Positions 50,901 through 60,446 of a stretch of DNA of 64,000 nt are shown one piece after another (position 1 is the stretch's first letter; each line of letters starts with the position of its first letter). The notes beneath the pieces are model-generated. The model had not been told where the DNA came from, searched no databases, and saw nothing but the letters and a program-made list of their open reading frames with translations. The translations under genes were made by a program, and so were the position numbers. Location: positions 2,232,001-2,296,000 of the forward strand of contig NC_009068.1 of the NCBI RefSeq assembly GCF_000209165.1. The letters run 5' to 3'. Origin of the DNA: Scheffersomyces stipitis CBS 6054. Taxonomy: Eukaryota; Ascomycota; Pichiomycetes; Serinales; Debaryomycetaceae.

Positions 50901-53660
50901 AGAAGAAGGTACCGGAGTAGAAGCAGGCGCCGGAGTAGGAGAAGATACCAGAATAGGAGAAGGCACCGGTGTAGGAGTCGACGGAGGCTGCGACAGAGGA
51001 GTAGTAGATGCAGCAGGAGAGACCGGTGCCGAAGCAGACGACAGAGCTGCAGATGAACCTGGCGATTGAGAAACAGTACTGCCAGATGGCGTGGATGGAG
51101 GCGAGGGAGATGGGGCCAGAGACACACGAGGACCCTGAGTGAGGCCTGGAGCAGGTGCCAGAATAGAAGGAAAACTGCCACCACCACTACCACCACCACC
51201 AATGGAGGTAGCCGACACGACAGTAGACGTCAGAGGTCTTGCAAAAGGAAAGACATTTTCCTGGAACCGAACATGAGAAGAGGTAATCACTTGTCTGGTA
51301 GCGAGATCATAAACAAGATGAGCTTTCCGAAACGGATCAGATCCAAGATAAACACCCTTGATTGCACGAGCGACCAACTTCAGTTGACGGTGATTGGGTG
51401 GAACATTCACAAAGGCAGCACACCCAAACACTTTAAGTTGAGATAAGATAGGCCTCGCGCCATGCCAGAGTTCAAATGGCGAGCGATTTTGGAGAACAGG
51501 TGTTGGTAGCCTGTTTAGGAGAAATGCAGCATGTTGGAGTGCATGCGGGAAGAGGGGCGAAGGAAGAGAGCTCGCAGTGATCATGGTACGCGTTTTGTCA
51601 AGAACGGAGCGAATCGCTCTTTCAGCACGTCCATTTTGGTGTGAGTTACCAGGCACAGTGAGCTGGGTCTGGATCCCTTCTGCCGCAAAGAATGAAGTAA
51701 GCGTCAGATTAACAAACTCACCTCCATTGTCAGAACGAAAGTTACAGACACGGTAGCCACCACGACTGGAGAAGTGGTTTGTCCATGCCTTAATAACTTT
51801 GATAATGAAGTCCGCAGCATCCGATTTCTTGAGAAGAGGCCCAACAGCCTTGAAGCGAGTAAAGTCGTCAAGAAGAATACAAAAATAAAACAACGAGGAG
51901 GGACCACCGGCATGAGGACCGGACAAATCACAGTGAAGAAGTTGCAAGGGAGCAGATGTGACTGGGCCGGTGGTCGTTTTGGGAATAACCCGAGTGCTCT
52001 TGGAGCTAAGACATGCTTCACATGAAATCGAGTCGTGAACAGCCGTGCGAGGCATGTTCGGATATTTCAAGGCCAGACGAACGACAGTCGGGGAAGGGTG
52101 GCCAAGGCGAGCATGGACAAGAGCAGAGGCAGAAATAGGTGCCACACCAGCGTCCGCAGCAGGAGCAGCGACCGTAACAGGAGCGGGGGCCGAGTAGGCA
52201 GAGTGGTTAACCCGCGAGACAGTCGAGGGGCGGACAATTTCGAGACACAGCAAGTAAAGATTTCTCAGGTCTCTGGTAGCAAGTTGGCCATATTTAGGGT
52301 GAACAATATCATCATGAGAGATAACAAGCTTGTCGCCCGTAGTAGTAACAGCCAGGATGGAAAGAAGATTCTGAGTACAGTCAGGAACGTAAAGAACATT
52401 GAACACCCGAATCTTCTGACCATGGAGATCAAACACAAGAGTACCACGACCGGCAATCGAGAGAGGCTCGTGACCGGCGTTCATGACAGAACCAGAGTGA
52501 GGAACGATGTCATGGAAGAGACTTCTATCGTTACAAATGTGGGTAGAAGCACCTGAATCAAAAATAAAGCTGGCAGAGGAAGAAGAAGCCAAGAGGGCAT
52601 AGTGGGTGTAGTGAGCGAGATGAGCATAATAAGCACCGGGCTGGTCAAAACCAAAAGTCAGAGCATCATCAGCGAGAGCATAATGAGCAGCAGGCTTTGG
52701 ACGAGAGCCGTGCCTCCTGCGGTGCTTTCCTGGACCGCCAGGACCGAAGCGAGAAGCCATACGAGGAACTTCACCCTCACGATAAGGAGCAGGGCAGTTC
52801 TTGGCCATGTGACCACACCCATAGCAGTTGTAGCAATCAAGCTGCCAAATCAGATCCGTACCTTTAGCCTTGATCAAGTTCCTGGTGACAGGACCAGAAG
52901 GAGAAGACAAGGACGTAAGGGCATAAGCAGATTGAGACGAGGACAGGACAAGCAAGGCGGAGGACGTGGCAGGTGGAGTAAGCTCATCATGATAAGCAAA
53001 GAAATTGAGAACTTCGTCCGCAGTCACGGTGGGAGTCAGGCGAACTTGAGAAAAGAATAGATCTCTAACCTTGGAGTTCCCCGTACCATAAAGGAAGAGG
53101 AGCGCTTTCATGGAGTCGTTATCGTACTTAGTCATAAACGCAGTCAACTTTTCAGCAATCAAGAACCCAGCTTCAGTCGTAATGGTCGGATCAGCAAGGC
53201 GACCAAATAAGTACTTGAGATAACCGACCGCATCCCTAGAGCTGGCGATCGCATACTTGGTTTCGACAGCTTTCCAAGTTTCGACACCCAGAGAGTAGTG
53301 CGTGAACAATGACTGAACGTCAGGCTTCATACACTTGAGAATAAGCTCACGGAGCTTGTGGCTCAACGCCTGCTGGTCCGTAAAGGTGATGGAAAGTTCT
53401 TTCTCTGAAAGATAAGCAGAAATCTCTGTAGCCAAGACACAGCTACTGAACATACCAGTCATCCAGTCTTTCCATTCCAGAAAGTTCTCACGGCCTCTGA
53501 GAAGAAGAGTATCAATGACCATGAGGCCGGAATTTAATTGGCTCATAACCTGTTGAACTGTTTGCTTTGGAAGCTCAGTAGATTGAATCAGATTGTTCAT
53601 AATATAGGACTGTTGAACTGTTTGCTTTGGAAGCTCAGTAGATTGAATCGGATTATTCAT
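47985..53660 (-). CDS. gag-pol: Gag-Pol polyprotein of A2 (single frame)
   Basis: One uninterrupted frame of ~1,891 codons from the ATG inside the 5' LTR (MNNPIQSTELPKQT; a second ATG from a 60-bp duplication is at 53600). The open frame runs 55 codons further into the LTR, but that part lies at or before the probable transcription start. In order: Gag with zinc knuckle CYNCYGCGHMAKNC; protease FDSGAST; integrase HHCC (HARLGH, CEAC) and D,D,E (CDLSGPH, RSDNGGEF, NGRAERAI); a ~450-residue Pro/Ser/Asp-rich integrase tail; RT with YKARLVALGF, MDVSTAFLNGK and YVDD; RNase H with VDSDWGSDSSDRKS, TEAEYMAL and NVADMFTKG. A single Gag-Pol frame with no stop or frameshift is the Ty5 layout. Potentially functional. 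Confidence 0.92.
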   Translation of the reverse strand: MNNPIQSTELPKQTVQQSYIMNNLIQSTELPKQTVQQVMSQLNSGLMVIDTLLLRGRENFLEWKDWMTGMFSSCVLATEISAYLSEKELSITFTDQQALSHKLRELILKCMKPDVQSLFTHYSLGVETWKAVETKYAIASSRDAVGYLKYLFGRLADPTITTEAGFLIAEKLTAFMTKYDNDSMKALLFLYGTGNSKVRDLFFSQVRLTPTVTADEVLNFFAYHDELTPPATSSALLVLSSSQSAYALTSLSSPSGPVTRNLIKAKGTDLIWQLDCYNCYGCGHMAKNCPAPYREGEVPRMASRFGPGGPGKHRRRHGSRPKPAAHYALADDALTFGFDQPGAYYAHLAHYTHYALLASSSSASFIFDSGASTHICNDRSLFHDIVPHSGSVMNAGHEPLSIAGRGTLVFDLHGQKIRVFNVLYVPDCTQNLLSILAVTTTGDKLVISHDDIVHPKYGQLATRDLRNLYLLCLEIVRPSTVSRVNHSAYSAPAPVTVAAPAADAGVAPISASALVHARLGHPSPTVVRLALKYPNMPRTAVHDSISCEACLSSKSTRVIPKTTTGPVTSAPLQLLHCDLSGPHAGGPSSLFYFCILLDDFTRFKAVGPLLKKSDAADFIIKVIKAWTNHFSSRGGYRVCNFRSDNGGEFVNLTLTSFFAAEGIQTQLTVPGNSHQNGRAERAIRSVLDKTRTMITASSLPSPLFPHALQHAAFLLNRLPTPVLQNRSPFELWHGARPILSQLKVFGCAAFVNVPPNHRQLKLVARAIKGVYLGSDPFRKAHLVYDLATRQVITSSHVRFQENVFPFARPLTSTVVSATSIGGGGSGGGSFPSILAPAPGLTQGPRVSLAPSPSPPSTPSGSTVSQSPGSSAALSSASAPVSPAASTTPLSQPPSTPTPVPSPILVSSPTPAPASTPVPSSAPVPSSAPVPSSAPVPSATLVPSDTLVPSTSAALTAPSRAVVLAQRSDLPPSDSYELSDDSYTAPASSREVPTLTAPRTVPSLPAPRKVPSLPSTRKVPSLPAPRTVPSLPAPRTVPSLLPVPRNRPSAPTAPLGLPHPAVEAPSPIPGSSSAIPMEIDSTDTEPEPMSEDGYDMEVVSDQEFFDAPDQYGTHPRSSPLISTRSSMDVLLDQEEYPDPSTYMDIVVMDSDDLSSYHDSEMEDASDMDPLPLIRPTSNTDMEDASATYPLPLTRHTPTTQTVVSSTPPPPPQPLPRVVQSDSPQSSPIIEVPDSPPLQSRPQQFLLPPGRSPTRLIELPASGGMELILSLTDRALVPLNSETNNKLTHLVVSRPPPVNGVKHKLTPVPSRDGTHPQTLKRAHRPILVPTRSQRQLNNQNLINYPQRQQIEYITTDSESFSEADNPNDLDYTETHGQPLIMGSSAFMVTIMTPQVPRTYEEATNSPQRERWIEAMNKEFGAQMENSTWTLAELPKGKRALGMKWVYTIKDDGTYKARLVALGFRQKHGIDYEETFAPVIRSESIKLLLAIAAVHKMKIHQMDVSTAFLNGKIDTELYIKQPKGFIDEQYPHMVCKLNKSLYGLKQAPLIWNSTINKFLENNGFIRSKSEFGIYRRNNVILGLYVDDLLIASPRENEIYEAKKLLLNKFKMKDLGLARKFLGINIEQGPDGITANLSDYIKKTLEELNLEELNSVKSPIIQGQHLNQKSKPCDATIYRSIVGKLLYASNTIRGDIAYIVGMLSRYFNEPTEVTLTAAKHVLRYLKGTQKLGQHYTNINDLQVFVDSDWGSDSSDRKSISGYAIKYGGSLISWKSKKQTTTALSTTEAEYMALATVIKEVIWLITFFRELHIPISLPIMIWEDNTSCIKLSEHPVHHERTKHIDIRYHFIRDKIIDNIVKLRQIKSADNVADMFTKGLTPGTFQHLIQLSGMQLS
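53540..53550 (-). other. Primer binding site of A2
   Basis: Minus strand GGTTATGAGCC next to the 5' LTR, complementary to the initiator tRNA-Met anticodon arm. Confidence 0.85.
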
Positions 53661-53924
53661 AATGTAGGACAGTATATTGATTAACTTATTTAAGATAGAT
53701 AATTTCCATATAGAAGAAGAAAAGTTATAGAAAGTTAGAAAGGAGAAGGGGGAGTAAGACCCCCTTAAATAGATGCCAAATACAATCACAGGCTGACCCC
53801 TTATCGGGATGAAATGAAACGACATGACCAGAATTTCAGGTTAGTCGGACATAATTGATTCTCATTGGTAGATGTTATCTTATCACATTACTGTGCACAA
53901 TTATGTCTGAATGGCTGCAAATCC
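53551..53924 (-). repeat. 5' LTR of A2 (first part, with 60-bp duplication)
   Basis: 53551-53610 and 53611 onward both begin TGTTGAACTG: the gag-proximal 60 bp is present twice. The LTR is cut at AATCC (53920-53924) by A3 and continues at 60358-60441. Confidence 0.88.
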
Positions 53925-54317
53925 TGTTGAACTGTTTGCTTTGGAAGCTCAGTAGATTGAATCGGATTATTCATAATGTAGGACAGTATATTGATTAACT
54001 TATTTAAGATAGATAATTTCCATATAGAAGAAGAAAAGTTATAGAAAGTTAGAAAGGAGAAGGGGGAGTAAGACCCCCTTAAATAGATGCCAAATACAAT
54101 CACAGGCTGACCCCTCATCGGGATGAAATGAAACGACATGACCAGAATTTCAGGTTAGTCGGACATAATTGATTCTCATTGGTAGATGTTATCTTATCAC
54201 ATTACTGTGCACAATTATGTCTGAATGGCTGCAAATCCTGCATTCATAAAGTTTACGCATTGGATTAAAAATAGAATATAGAATATGCTTTTAGGTTTGA
54301 TATCAGCATATTCAACA
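53925..54317 (-). repeat. 3' LTR of A3
   Basis: 393 bp, TGTTGAACTG...TATTCAACA. Confidence 0.95.
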
Positions 54318-54344
54318 TCCCCCCTTAATCCAATGGTCATTTAA

Positions 54345-57300
54345 TTATGATAGTTGCATTCCTGATAGTTGGATTAAGTGTTGGAAGGTTCCTGGAGTTA
54401 GTCCTTTTGTAAACATGTCTGCAACGTTGTCAGCAGATTTGATTTGGCGAAGTTTGACAATATTGTCTATGATTTTGTCACGGATGAAATGATAGCGAAT
54501 ATCTATGTGTTTCGTACGTTCGTGGTGTACAGGATGTTCGCTGAGTTTGATACACGAGGTGTTATCTTCCCAAATCATTATTGGTAGTGATATTGGGATG
54601 TGAAGTTCTCTGAAGAATGTTATTAGCCAGATAACTTCTTTTATAACGGTTGCGAGAGCCATGTACTCAGCTTCAGTGGTTGACAACGCTGTGGTGGTTT
54701 GTTTCTTGGATTTCCAAGAGATTAGGCTTCCCCCATACTTGATGGCATACCCACTGATTGATTTCCTGTCACTGCTATCACTTCCCCAGTCTGAGTCAAC
54801 AAACACTTGTAGATCGTTTATGTTTGTGTAGTGCTGACCGAGTTTCTGTGTTCCCTTTAGATAGCGGAGAACATGTTTGGCGGCAGTTAGAGTTACCTCT
54901 GTTGGTTCGTTGAAGTACCGACTTAACATTCCAACAATATACGCAATATCACCTCGTATGGTATTGCTAGCGTAAAGAAGCTTTCCTACTATGCTTCTGT
55001 AAATTGTTGCATCGCAGGGTTTGGATTTCTGGTTTAGATGCTGTCCCTGAATAATAGGACTTTTCACGCTGTTGAGCTCTTCAAGATTTAGTTCCTCCAA
55101 CGTTTTCTTGATGTAGTCAGAAAGATTTGCTGTGATCCCATCAGGGCCCTGTTCTATGTTGATTCCTAGGAATTTGCGTGCCAATCCAAGATCCTTCATC
55201 TTGAACTTGTTCAGGAGAAGTTTCTTGGCCTCGTAGATTTCATTTTCTCGAGGACTCGCAATAAGTAGGTCATCGACGTAAAGGCCAAGAATCACATTAT
55301 TTCTTCTGTAGATCCCGAACTCGGATTTTGATCGAATAAAGCCGTTATTCTCCAAGAATTTATTAATAGTCGAGTTCCAGATCAATGGAGCTTGTTTTAG
55401 ACCGTAGAGTGATTTGTTCAACTTACAAACCATATGTGGATATTGTTCATCTATGAAACCTTTAGGCTGCTTAATGTAGAGTTCTGTGTCAATCTTCCCA
55501 TTTAGGAAGGCCGTCGAGACGTCCATCTGATGAATCTTCATCTTATGTACAGCCGCTATGGCTAGTAGAAGTTTGATACTTTCACTCCTGATCACAGGCG
55601 CAAAGGTTTCTTCATAGTCAATTCCATGTTTTTGTCTAAAACCTAGAGCAACTAGTCTGGCTTTGTAAGTTCCATCATCTTTGATGGTATATACCCACTT
55701 CATTCCTAGGGCTCGTTTTCCCTTAGGAAGCTCAGCAAGAGTCCACGTAGAGTTTTCCATTTGAGCACCAAATTCCTTGTTCATAGCTTCAATCCATCGT
55801 TCTCGTTGAGGACTGTTAGTGGCTTCCTCATAGGTGCGTGGCACTTGTGGAGTCATTATGGTGACCATAAATGCACTGCTACCCATAATGAGAGGTTGGC
55901 CATGTGTTTCAGTATAGTCGAGATCGTTGGGATTGTCTGCTTCTGAAAACGATTCACTATCGGTGGTGATGTACTCAATTTGTTGTCTCTGTGGATAGTT
56001 GATCAAATTTTGATTGTTCAGTTGTCTCTGTGACCGTGTTGGAACAAGTATTGGTCTGTGTGCCCTCTTGAGTGTTTGTGGATGTGTTCCATCACGCGAC
56101 GGAACCGGGGTGAGTTTATGCTTAACCCCATTCACCGGAGGAGGACGCGACACAACAAGATGAGTTAGTTTGTTGTTGGTCTCAGAATTCAGAGGGACCA
56201 AGGCACGGTCAGTCAGCGATAGGATGAGTTCCATCCCCCCTGAAGCAGGCAACTCAATGAGACGAGTAGGCGAAAGACCCGGAGGGAGGAGGAATTGCTG
56301 AGGACGAGATTGAAGTGGGGGAGAATCAGGAACCTCAATAATAGGAGAGGATTGAGGAGAGTCGGATTGAACGACCCGAGGCAGTGGTTGAGGAGGAGGT
56401 GGAGGTGTAGAGGACACCACAGTCTGCGTAGTAGGAGTATGACGAGTGAGCGGCAGAGGATAAGTGGCGGAGGCGTCCTCCATGTCCGTATTAGAAGTAG
56501 GACGAATAAGCGGAAGGGGATCCATGTCAGAGGCATCCTCCATTTCCGAGTCATGATAAGAAGAAAGGTCATCCGAATCCATCACCACGATGTCCATATA
56601 GGTTGACGGATCTGGATATTCTTCCTGATCCAGCAGAACATCCATAGAGGAGCGTGTGGAGATCAGAGGTGACGAACGTGGATGAGTACCGTATTGGTCA
56701 GGAGCATCGAAGAATTCCTGATCAGAGACTACTTCCATGTCATAGCCATCTTCAGACATAGGCTCAGGCTCAGTATCCGTAGAGTCTATTTCCATGGGTA
56801 TGGCTGATGAAGATCCAGGGATAGGGGATGGAGCCTCAACCGCAGGATGAGGAAGACCGAGAGGAGCAGTAGGAGCAGATGGTCTATTGCGAGGAACAGG
56901 AAGAAGGGAGGGTACTGTACGAGGTGCTGGAAGTGAAGGTACCGTACGAGGTGCTGGAAGAGATGGCACCTTACGAGTTGAAGGAAGGGAGGGTACCTTA
57001 CGAGGAGCAGGAAGGGATGGTACCTTACGAGGAGCAGGAAGGGATGGTACCGTACGAGGAGCAGGAAGGGATGGTACCGTACGAGGAGCAGTAAGAGTTG
57101 GTACCTCACGAGAAGAAGCAGGAGCTGTATAGGAGTCGTCGGACAGCTCGTAGGAGTCAGAGGGAGGCAGATCGGACCTCTGAGCCAGAACAACGGCACG
57201 GGATGGTGCAGTTAGGGCCGCAGAAGTAGAAGGTACCAGAGTATCAGAAGGTACCAGAGTAGCAGAAGGTACCGGAGCAGAAGAAGGTACCGGAGCAGAA

Positions 57301-60014
57301 GAAGGTACCGGAGCAGAAGAAGGTACCGGAGTAGAAGCAGGCGCCGGAGTAGGAGAAGATACCAGAATAGGAGAAGGCACCGGTGTAGGAGTCGACGGAG
57401 GCTGCGACAGAGGAGTAGTAGATGCAGCAGGAGAGACCGGTGCCGAAGCAGACGACAGAGCTGCAGATGAACCTGGCGATTGAGAAACAGTACTGCCAGA
57501 TGGCGTGGATGGAGGCGAGGGAGATGGGGCCAGAGACACACGAGGACCCTGAGTGAGGCCTGGAGCAGGTGCCAGAATAGAAGGAAAACTGCCACCACCA
57601 CTACCACCACCACCAATGGAGGTAGCCGACACGACAGTAGACGTCAGAGGTCTTGCAAAAGGAAAGACATTTTCCTGGAACCGAACATGAGAAGAGGTAA
57701 TCACTTGTCTGGTAGAGAGATCATAAACAAGATGAGCTTTCCGAAACGGATCAGATCCAAGATAAACACCCTTGATTGCACGAGCGACCAACTTCAGTTG
57801 ACGGTGATTGGGTGGAACATTCACAAAGGCAGCACACCCAAACACTTTAAGTTGAGATAAGATAGGCCTCGCGCCATGCCAGAGTTCAAATGGCGAGCGA
57901 TTTTGGAGAACAGGTGTTGGTAGCCTGTTTAGGAGAAATGCAGCATGTTGGAGTGCATGCGGGAAGAGGGGCGAAGGAAGAGAGCTCGCAGTGATCATGG
58001 TACGCGTTTTGTCAAGAACGGAGCGAATCGCTCTTTCAGCACGTCCATTTTGGTGTGAGTTACCAGGCACAGTGAGCTGGGTCTGGATCCCTTCTGCCGC
58101 AAAGAATGAAGTAAGCGTCAGATTAACAAACTCACCTCCATTGTCAGAACGAAAGTTACAGACACGGTAGCCACCACGACTGGAGAAGTGGTTTGTCCAT
58201 GCCTTAATAACTTTGATAATGAAGTCCGCAGCATCCGATTTCTTGAGAAGAGGCCCAACAGCCTTGAAGCGAGTAAAGTCGTCAAGAAGAATACAAAAAT
58301 AAAACAACGAGGAGGGACCACCGGCATGAGGACCGGACAAATCACAGTGAAGAAGTTGCAAGGGAGCAGATGTGACTGGGCCGGTGGTCGTTTTGGGAAT
58401 AACCCGAGTGCTCTTGGAGCTAAGACATGCTTCACATGAAATCGAGTCGTGAACAGCCGTGCGAGGCATGTTCGGATATTTCAAGGCCAGACGAACGACA
58501 GTCGGGGAAGGGTGGCCAAGGCGAGCATGGACAAGAGCAGAGGCAGAAATAGGTGCCACACCAGCGTCCGCAGCAGGAGCAGCGACCGTAACAGGAGCGG
58601 GGGCCGAGTAGGCAGAGTGGTTAACCCGCGAGACAGTCGAGGGGCGGACAATTTCGAGACACAGCAAGTAAAGATTTCTCAGGTCTCTGGTAGCAAGTTG
58701 GCCATATTTAGGGTGAACAATATCATCATGAGAGATAACAAGCTTGTCGCCCGTAGTAGTAACAGCCAGGATGGAAAGAAGATTCTGAGTACAGTCAGGA
58801 ACGTAAAGAACATTGAACACCCGAATCTTCTGACCATGGAGATCAAACACAAGAGTACCACGACCGGCAATCGAGAGAGGCTCGTGACCGGCGTTCATGA
58901 CAGAACCAGAGTGAGGAACGATGTCATGGAAGAGACTTCTATCGTTACAAATGTGGGTAGAAGCACCTGAATCAAAAATAAAGCTGGCAGAGGAAGAAGA
59001 AGCCAAGAGGGCATAGTGGGTGTAGTGAGCGAGATGAGCATAATAAGCACCGGGCTGGTCAAAACCAAAAGTCAGAGCATCATCAGCGAGAGCATAATGA
59101 GCAGCAGGCTTTGGACGAGAGCCGTGCCTCCTGCGGTGCTTTCCTGGACCGCCAGGACCGAAGCGAGAAGCCATACGAGGAACTTCACCCTCACGATAAG
59201 GAGCAGGGCAGTTCTTGGCCATGTGACCACACCCATAGCAGTTGTAGCAATCAAGCTGCCAAATCAGATCCGTACCTTTAGCCTTGATCAAGTTCCTGGT
59301 GACAGGACCAGAAGGAGAAGACAAGGACGTAAGGGCATAAGCAGATTGAGACGAGGACAGGACAAGCAAGGCGGAGGACGTGGCAGGTGGAGTAAGCTCA
59401 TCATGATAAGCAAAGAAATTGAGAACTTCGTCCGCAGTCACGGTGGGAGTCAGGCGAACTTGAGAAAAGAATAGATCTCTAACCTTGGAGTTCCCCGTAC
59501 CATAAAGGAAGAGGAGCGCTTTCATGGAGTCGTTATCGTACTTAGTCATAAACGCAGTCAACTTTTCAGCAATCAAGAACCCAGCTTCAGTCGTAATGGT
59601 CGGATCAGCAAGGCGACCAAATAAGTACTTGAGATAACCGACCGCATCCCTAGAGCTGGCGATCGCATACTTGGTTTCGACAGCTTTCCAAGTTTCGACT
59701 CCCAGAGAGTAGTGCGTGAACAATGACTGAACGTCAGGCTTCATACACTTGAGAATAAGCTCACGGAGCTTGTGGCTCAACGCCTGCTGGTCCGTAAAGG
59801 TGATGGAAAGTTCTTTCTCTGAAAGATAAGCAGCAATCTCTGTAGCCAAGACACAGCTACTGAACATACCAGTCATCCAGTCTTTCCATTCCAGAAAGTT
59901 CTCACGGCCTCTGAGAAGAAGAGTATCAATGACCATGAGGCCAGAATTTAATTGGCTCATAACCTGTTGAACTGTTTGCTTTGGAAGCTCAGTAGATTGA
60001 ATCGGATTATTCAT
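54345..60014 (-). CDS. gag-pol: Gag-Pol polyprotein of A3 (single frame)
   Basis: About 1,889 codons from the ATG in the 5' LTR (60012-60014 on the minus strand) to a stop at 54345, without interruption. A TATA-like TATTTAA on the minus strand (60119-60125) lies ~105 bp upstream of this ATG. Domains are as in A2; the RT active site YVDD is at 55269-55280. The main differences from A2 are two extra 27-bp (9-residue) units of the PSLPAPR type in the Pro-rich integrase tail and scattered single substitutions. All catalytic motifs of protease, integrase, RT and RNase H look intact, so this copy could supply enzymes to other elements. Confidence 0.94.
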   Translation of the reverse strand: MNNPIQSTELPKQTVQQVMSQLNSGLMVIDTLLLRGRENFLEWKDWMTGMFSSCVLATEIAAYLSEKELSITFTDQQALSHKLRELILKCMKPDVQSLFTHYSLGVETWKAVETKYAIASSRDAVGYLKYLFGRLADPTITTEAGFLIAEKLTAFMTKYDNDSMKALLFLYGTGNSKVRDLFFSQVRLTPTVTADEVLNFFAYHDELTPPATSSALLVLSSSQSAYALTSLSSPSGPVTRNLIKAKGTDLIWQLDCYNCYGCGHMAKNCPAPYREGEVPRMASRFGPGGPGKHRRRHGSRPKPAAHYALADDALTFGFDQPGAYYAHLAHYTHYALLASSSSASFIFDSGASTHICNDRSLFHDIVPHSGSVMNAGHEPLSIAGRGTLVFDLHGQKIRVFNVLYVPDCTQNLLSILAVTTTGDKLVISHDDIVHPKYGQLATRDLRNLYLLCLEIVRPSTVSRVNHSAYSAPAPVTVAAPAADAGVAPISASALVHARLGHPSPTVVRLALKYPNMPRTAVHDSISCEACLSSKSTRVIPKTTTGPVTSAPLQLLHCDLSGPHAGGPSSLFYFCILLDDFTRFKAVGPLLKKSDAADFIIKVIKAWTNHFSSRGGYRVCNFRSDNGGEFVNLTLTSFFAAEGIQTQLTVPGNSHQNGRAERAIRSVLDKTRTMITASSLPSPLFPHALQHAAFLLNRLPTPVLQNRSPFELWHGARPILSQLKVFGCAAFVNVPPNHRQLKLVARAIKGVYLGSDPFRKAHLVYDLSTRQVITSSHVRFQENVFPFARPLTSTVVSATSIGGGGSGGGSFPSILAPAPGLTQGPRVSLAPSPSPPSTPSGSTVSQSPGSSAALSSASAPVSPAASTTPLSQPPSTPTPVPSPILVSSPTPAPASTPVPSSAPVPSSAPVPSSAPVPSATLVPSDTLVPSTSAALTAPSRAVVLAQRSDLPPSDSYELSDDSYTAPASSREVPTLTAPRTVPSLPAPRTVPSLPAPRKVPSLPAPRKVPSLPSTRKVPSLPAPRTVPSLPAPRTVPSLLPVPRNRPSAPTAPLGLPHPAVEAPSPIPGSSSAIPMEIDSTDTEPEPMSEDGYDMEVVSDQEFFDAPDQYGTHPRSSPLISTRSSMDVLLDQEEYPDPSTYMDIVVMDSDDLSSYHDSEMEDASDMDPLPLIRPTSNTDMEDASATYPLPLTRHTPTTQTVVSSTPPPPPQPLPRVVQSDSPQSSPIIEVPDSPPLQSRPQQFLLPPGLSPTRLIELPASGGMELILSLTDRALVPLNSETNNKLTHLVVSRPPPVNGVKHKLTPVPSRDGTHPQTLKRAHRPILVPTRSQRQLNNQNLINYPQRQQIEYITTDSESFSEADNPNDLDYTETHGQPLIMGSSAFMVTIMTPQVPRTYEEATNSPQRERWIEAMNKEFGAQMENSTWTLAELPKGKRALGMKWVYTIKDDGTYKARLVALGFRQKHGIDYEETFAPVIRSESIKLLLAIAAVHKMKIHQMDVSTAFLNGKIDTELYIKQPKGFIDEQYPHMVCKLNKSLYGLKQAPLIWNSTINKFLENNGFIRSKSEFGIYRRNNVILGLYVDDLLIASPRENEIYEAKKLLLNKFKMKDLGLARKFLGINIEQGPDGITANLSDYIKKTLEELNLEELNSVKSPIIQGQHLNQKSKPCDATIYRSIVGKLLYASNTIRGDIAYIVGMLSRYFNEPTEVTLTAAKHVLRYLKGTQKLGQHYTNINDLQVFVDSDWGSDSSDRKSISGYAIKYGGSLISWKSKKQTTTALSTTEAEYMALATVIKEVIWLITFFRELHIPISLPIMIWEDNTSCIKLSEHPVHHERTKHIDIRYHFIRDKIIDNIVKLRQIKSADNVADMFTKGLTPGTFQHLIQLSGMQLS
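56930..57115 (-). repeat. 27-bp minisatellite in the A3 integrase tail
   Basis: Repeated 9-residue units of the form (V/K)PSLPAPR(T/K). Copy number differs between A1, A2 and A3, so the array expands and contracts within the reading frame. Confidence 0.85.
59954..59964 (-). other. Primer binding site of A3
   Basis: Minus strand GGTTATGAGCC directly after the 5' LTR; it is translated as part of Gag (VMS). Confidence 0.85.
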
Positions 60015-60357
60015 AATGTAGGACAGTATATTGATTAACTTATTTAAGATAGATAATTTCCATATAGAAGAAGAAAAGTTATAGAAAGTTAGAAAGGAGA
60101 AGGGGGAGTAAGACCCCCTTAAATAGATGCCAAATACAATCACAGGCTGACCCCTCATCGGGATGAAATGAAACGACATGACCAGAATTTCAGGTTAGTC
60201 GGACATAATTGATTCTCATTGGTAGATGTTATCTTATCACATTACTGTGCACAATTATGTCTGAATGGCTGCAAATCCTGCATTCATAAAGTTTACGCAT
60301 TGGATTAAAAATAGAATATAGAATATGCTTTTAGGTTTGATATCAGCATATTCAACA
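59965..60357 (-). repeat. 5' LTR of A3
   Basis: 393 bp, reads as identical to 53925-54317. Contains the probable promoter and the first 17 codons of gag. Confidence 0.95.
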
Positions 60358-60441
60358 AATCCTGCATTCATAAAGTTTACGCATTGGATTAAAAATAGAA
60401 TATAGAATATGCTTTTAGGTTTGATATCAGCATATTCAACA
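60358..60441 (-). repeat. 5' LTR of A2 (second part)
   Basis: 84 bp completing the LTR cut at 53924, followed by the right ATCCA duplication of A2. Confidence 0.9.
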
Positions 60442-60446
60442 ATCCA

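Larger units (their letters stand above)
53925..60357 (-). mobile_element. Ty5-like element A3, complete
   Basis: 6,433 bp inserted in the 5' LTR of A2, target duplication AATCC (53920-53924 and 60358-60362). LTRs 53925-54317 and 59965-60357 read as identical. Open Gag-Pol frame, primer site and purine tract are all present. The youngest and most complete Ty5-like copy here. Confidence 0.95.
47565..60441 (-). mobile_element. Ty5-like element A2, full length but with A3 inside its 5' LTR
   Basis: Inserted in E gag with target duplication ATCCA (47560-47564 and 60442-60446). 3' LTR 47565-47957, purine tract, full Gag-Pol, primer site 53540-53550, 5' LTR 53551-53924 interrupted by A3 and finished at 60358-60441. 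The 5' LTR carries a 60-bp duplication at its gag end (53551-53610). Confidence 0.9.

Noticed and set aside
60015..60179. 55 extra N-terminal codons of the A3 Gag-Pol frame (and the same in A2)
   Set aside because: They lie at or upstream of the probable TATA box and transcription start in the LTR; the ATG at 60014 fits the LTR-internal gag starts seen in B1 and E.
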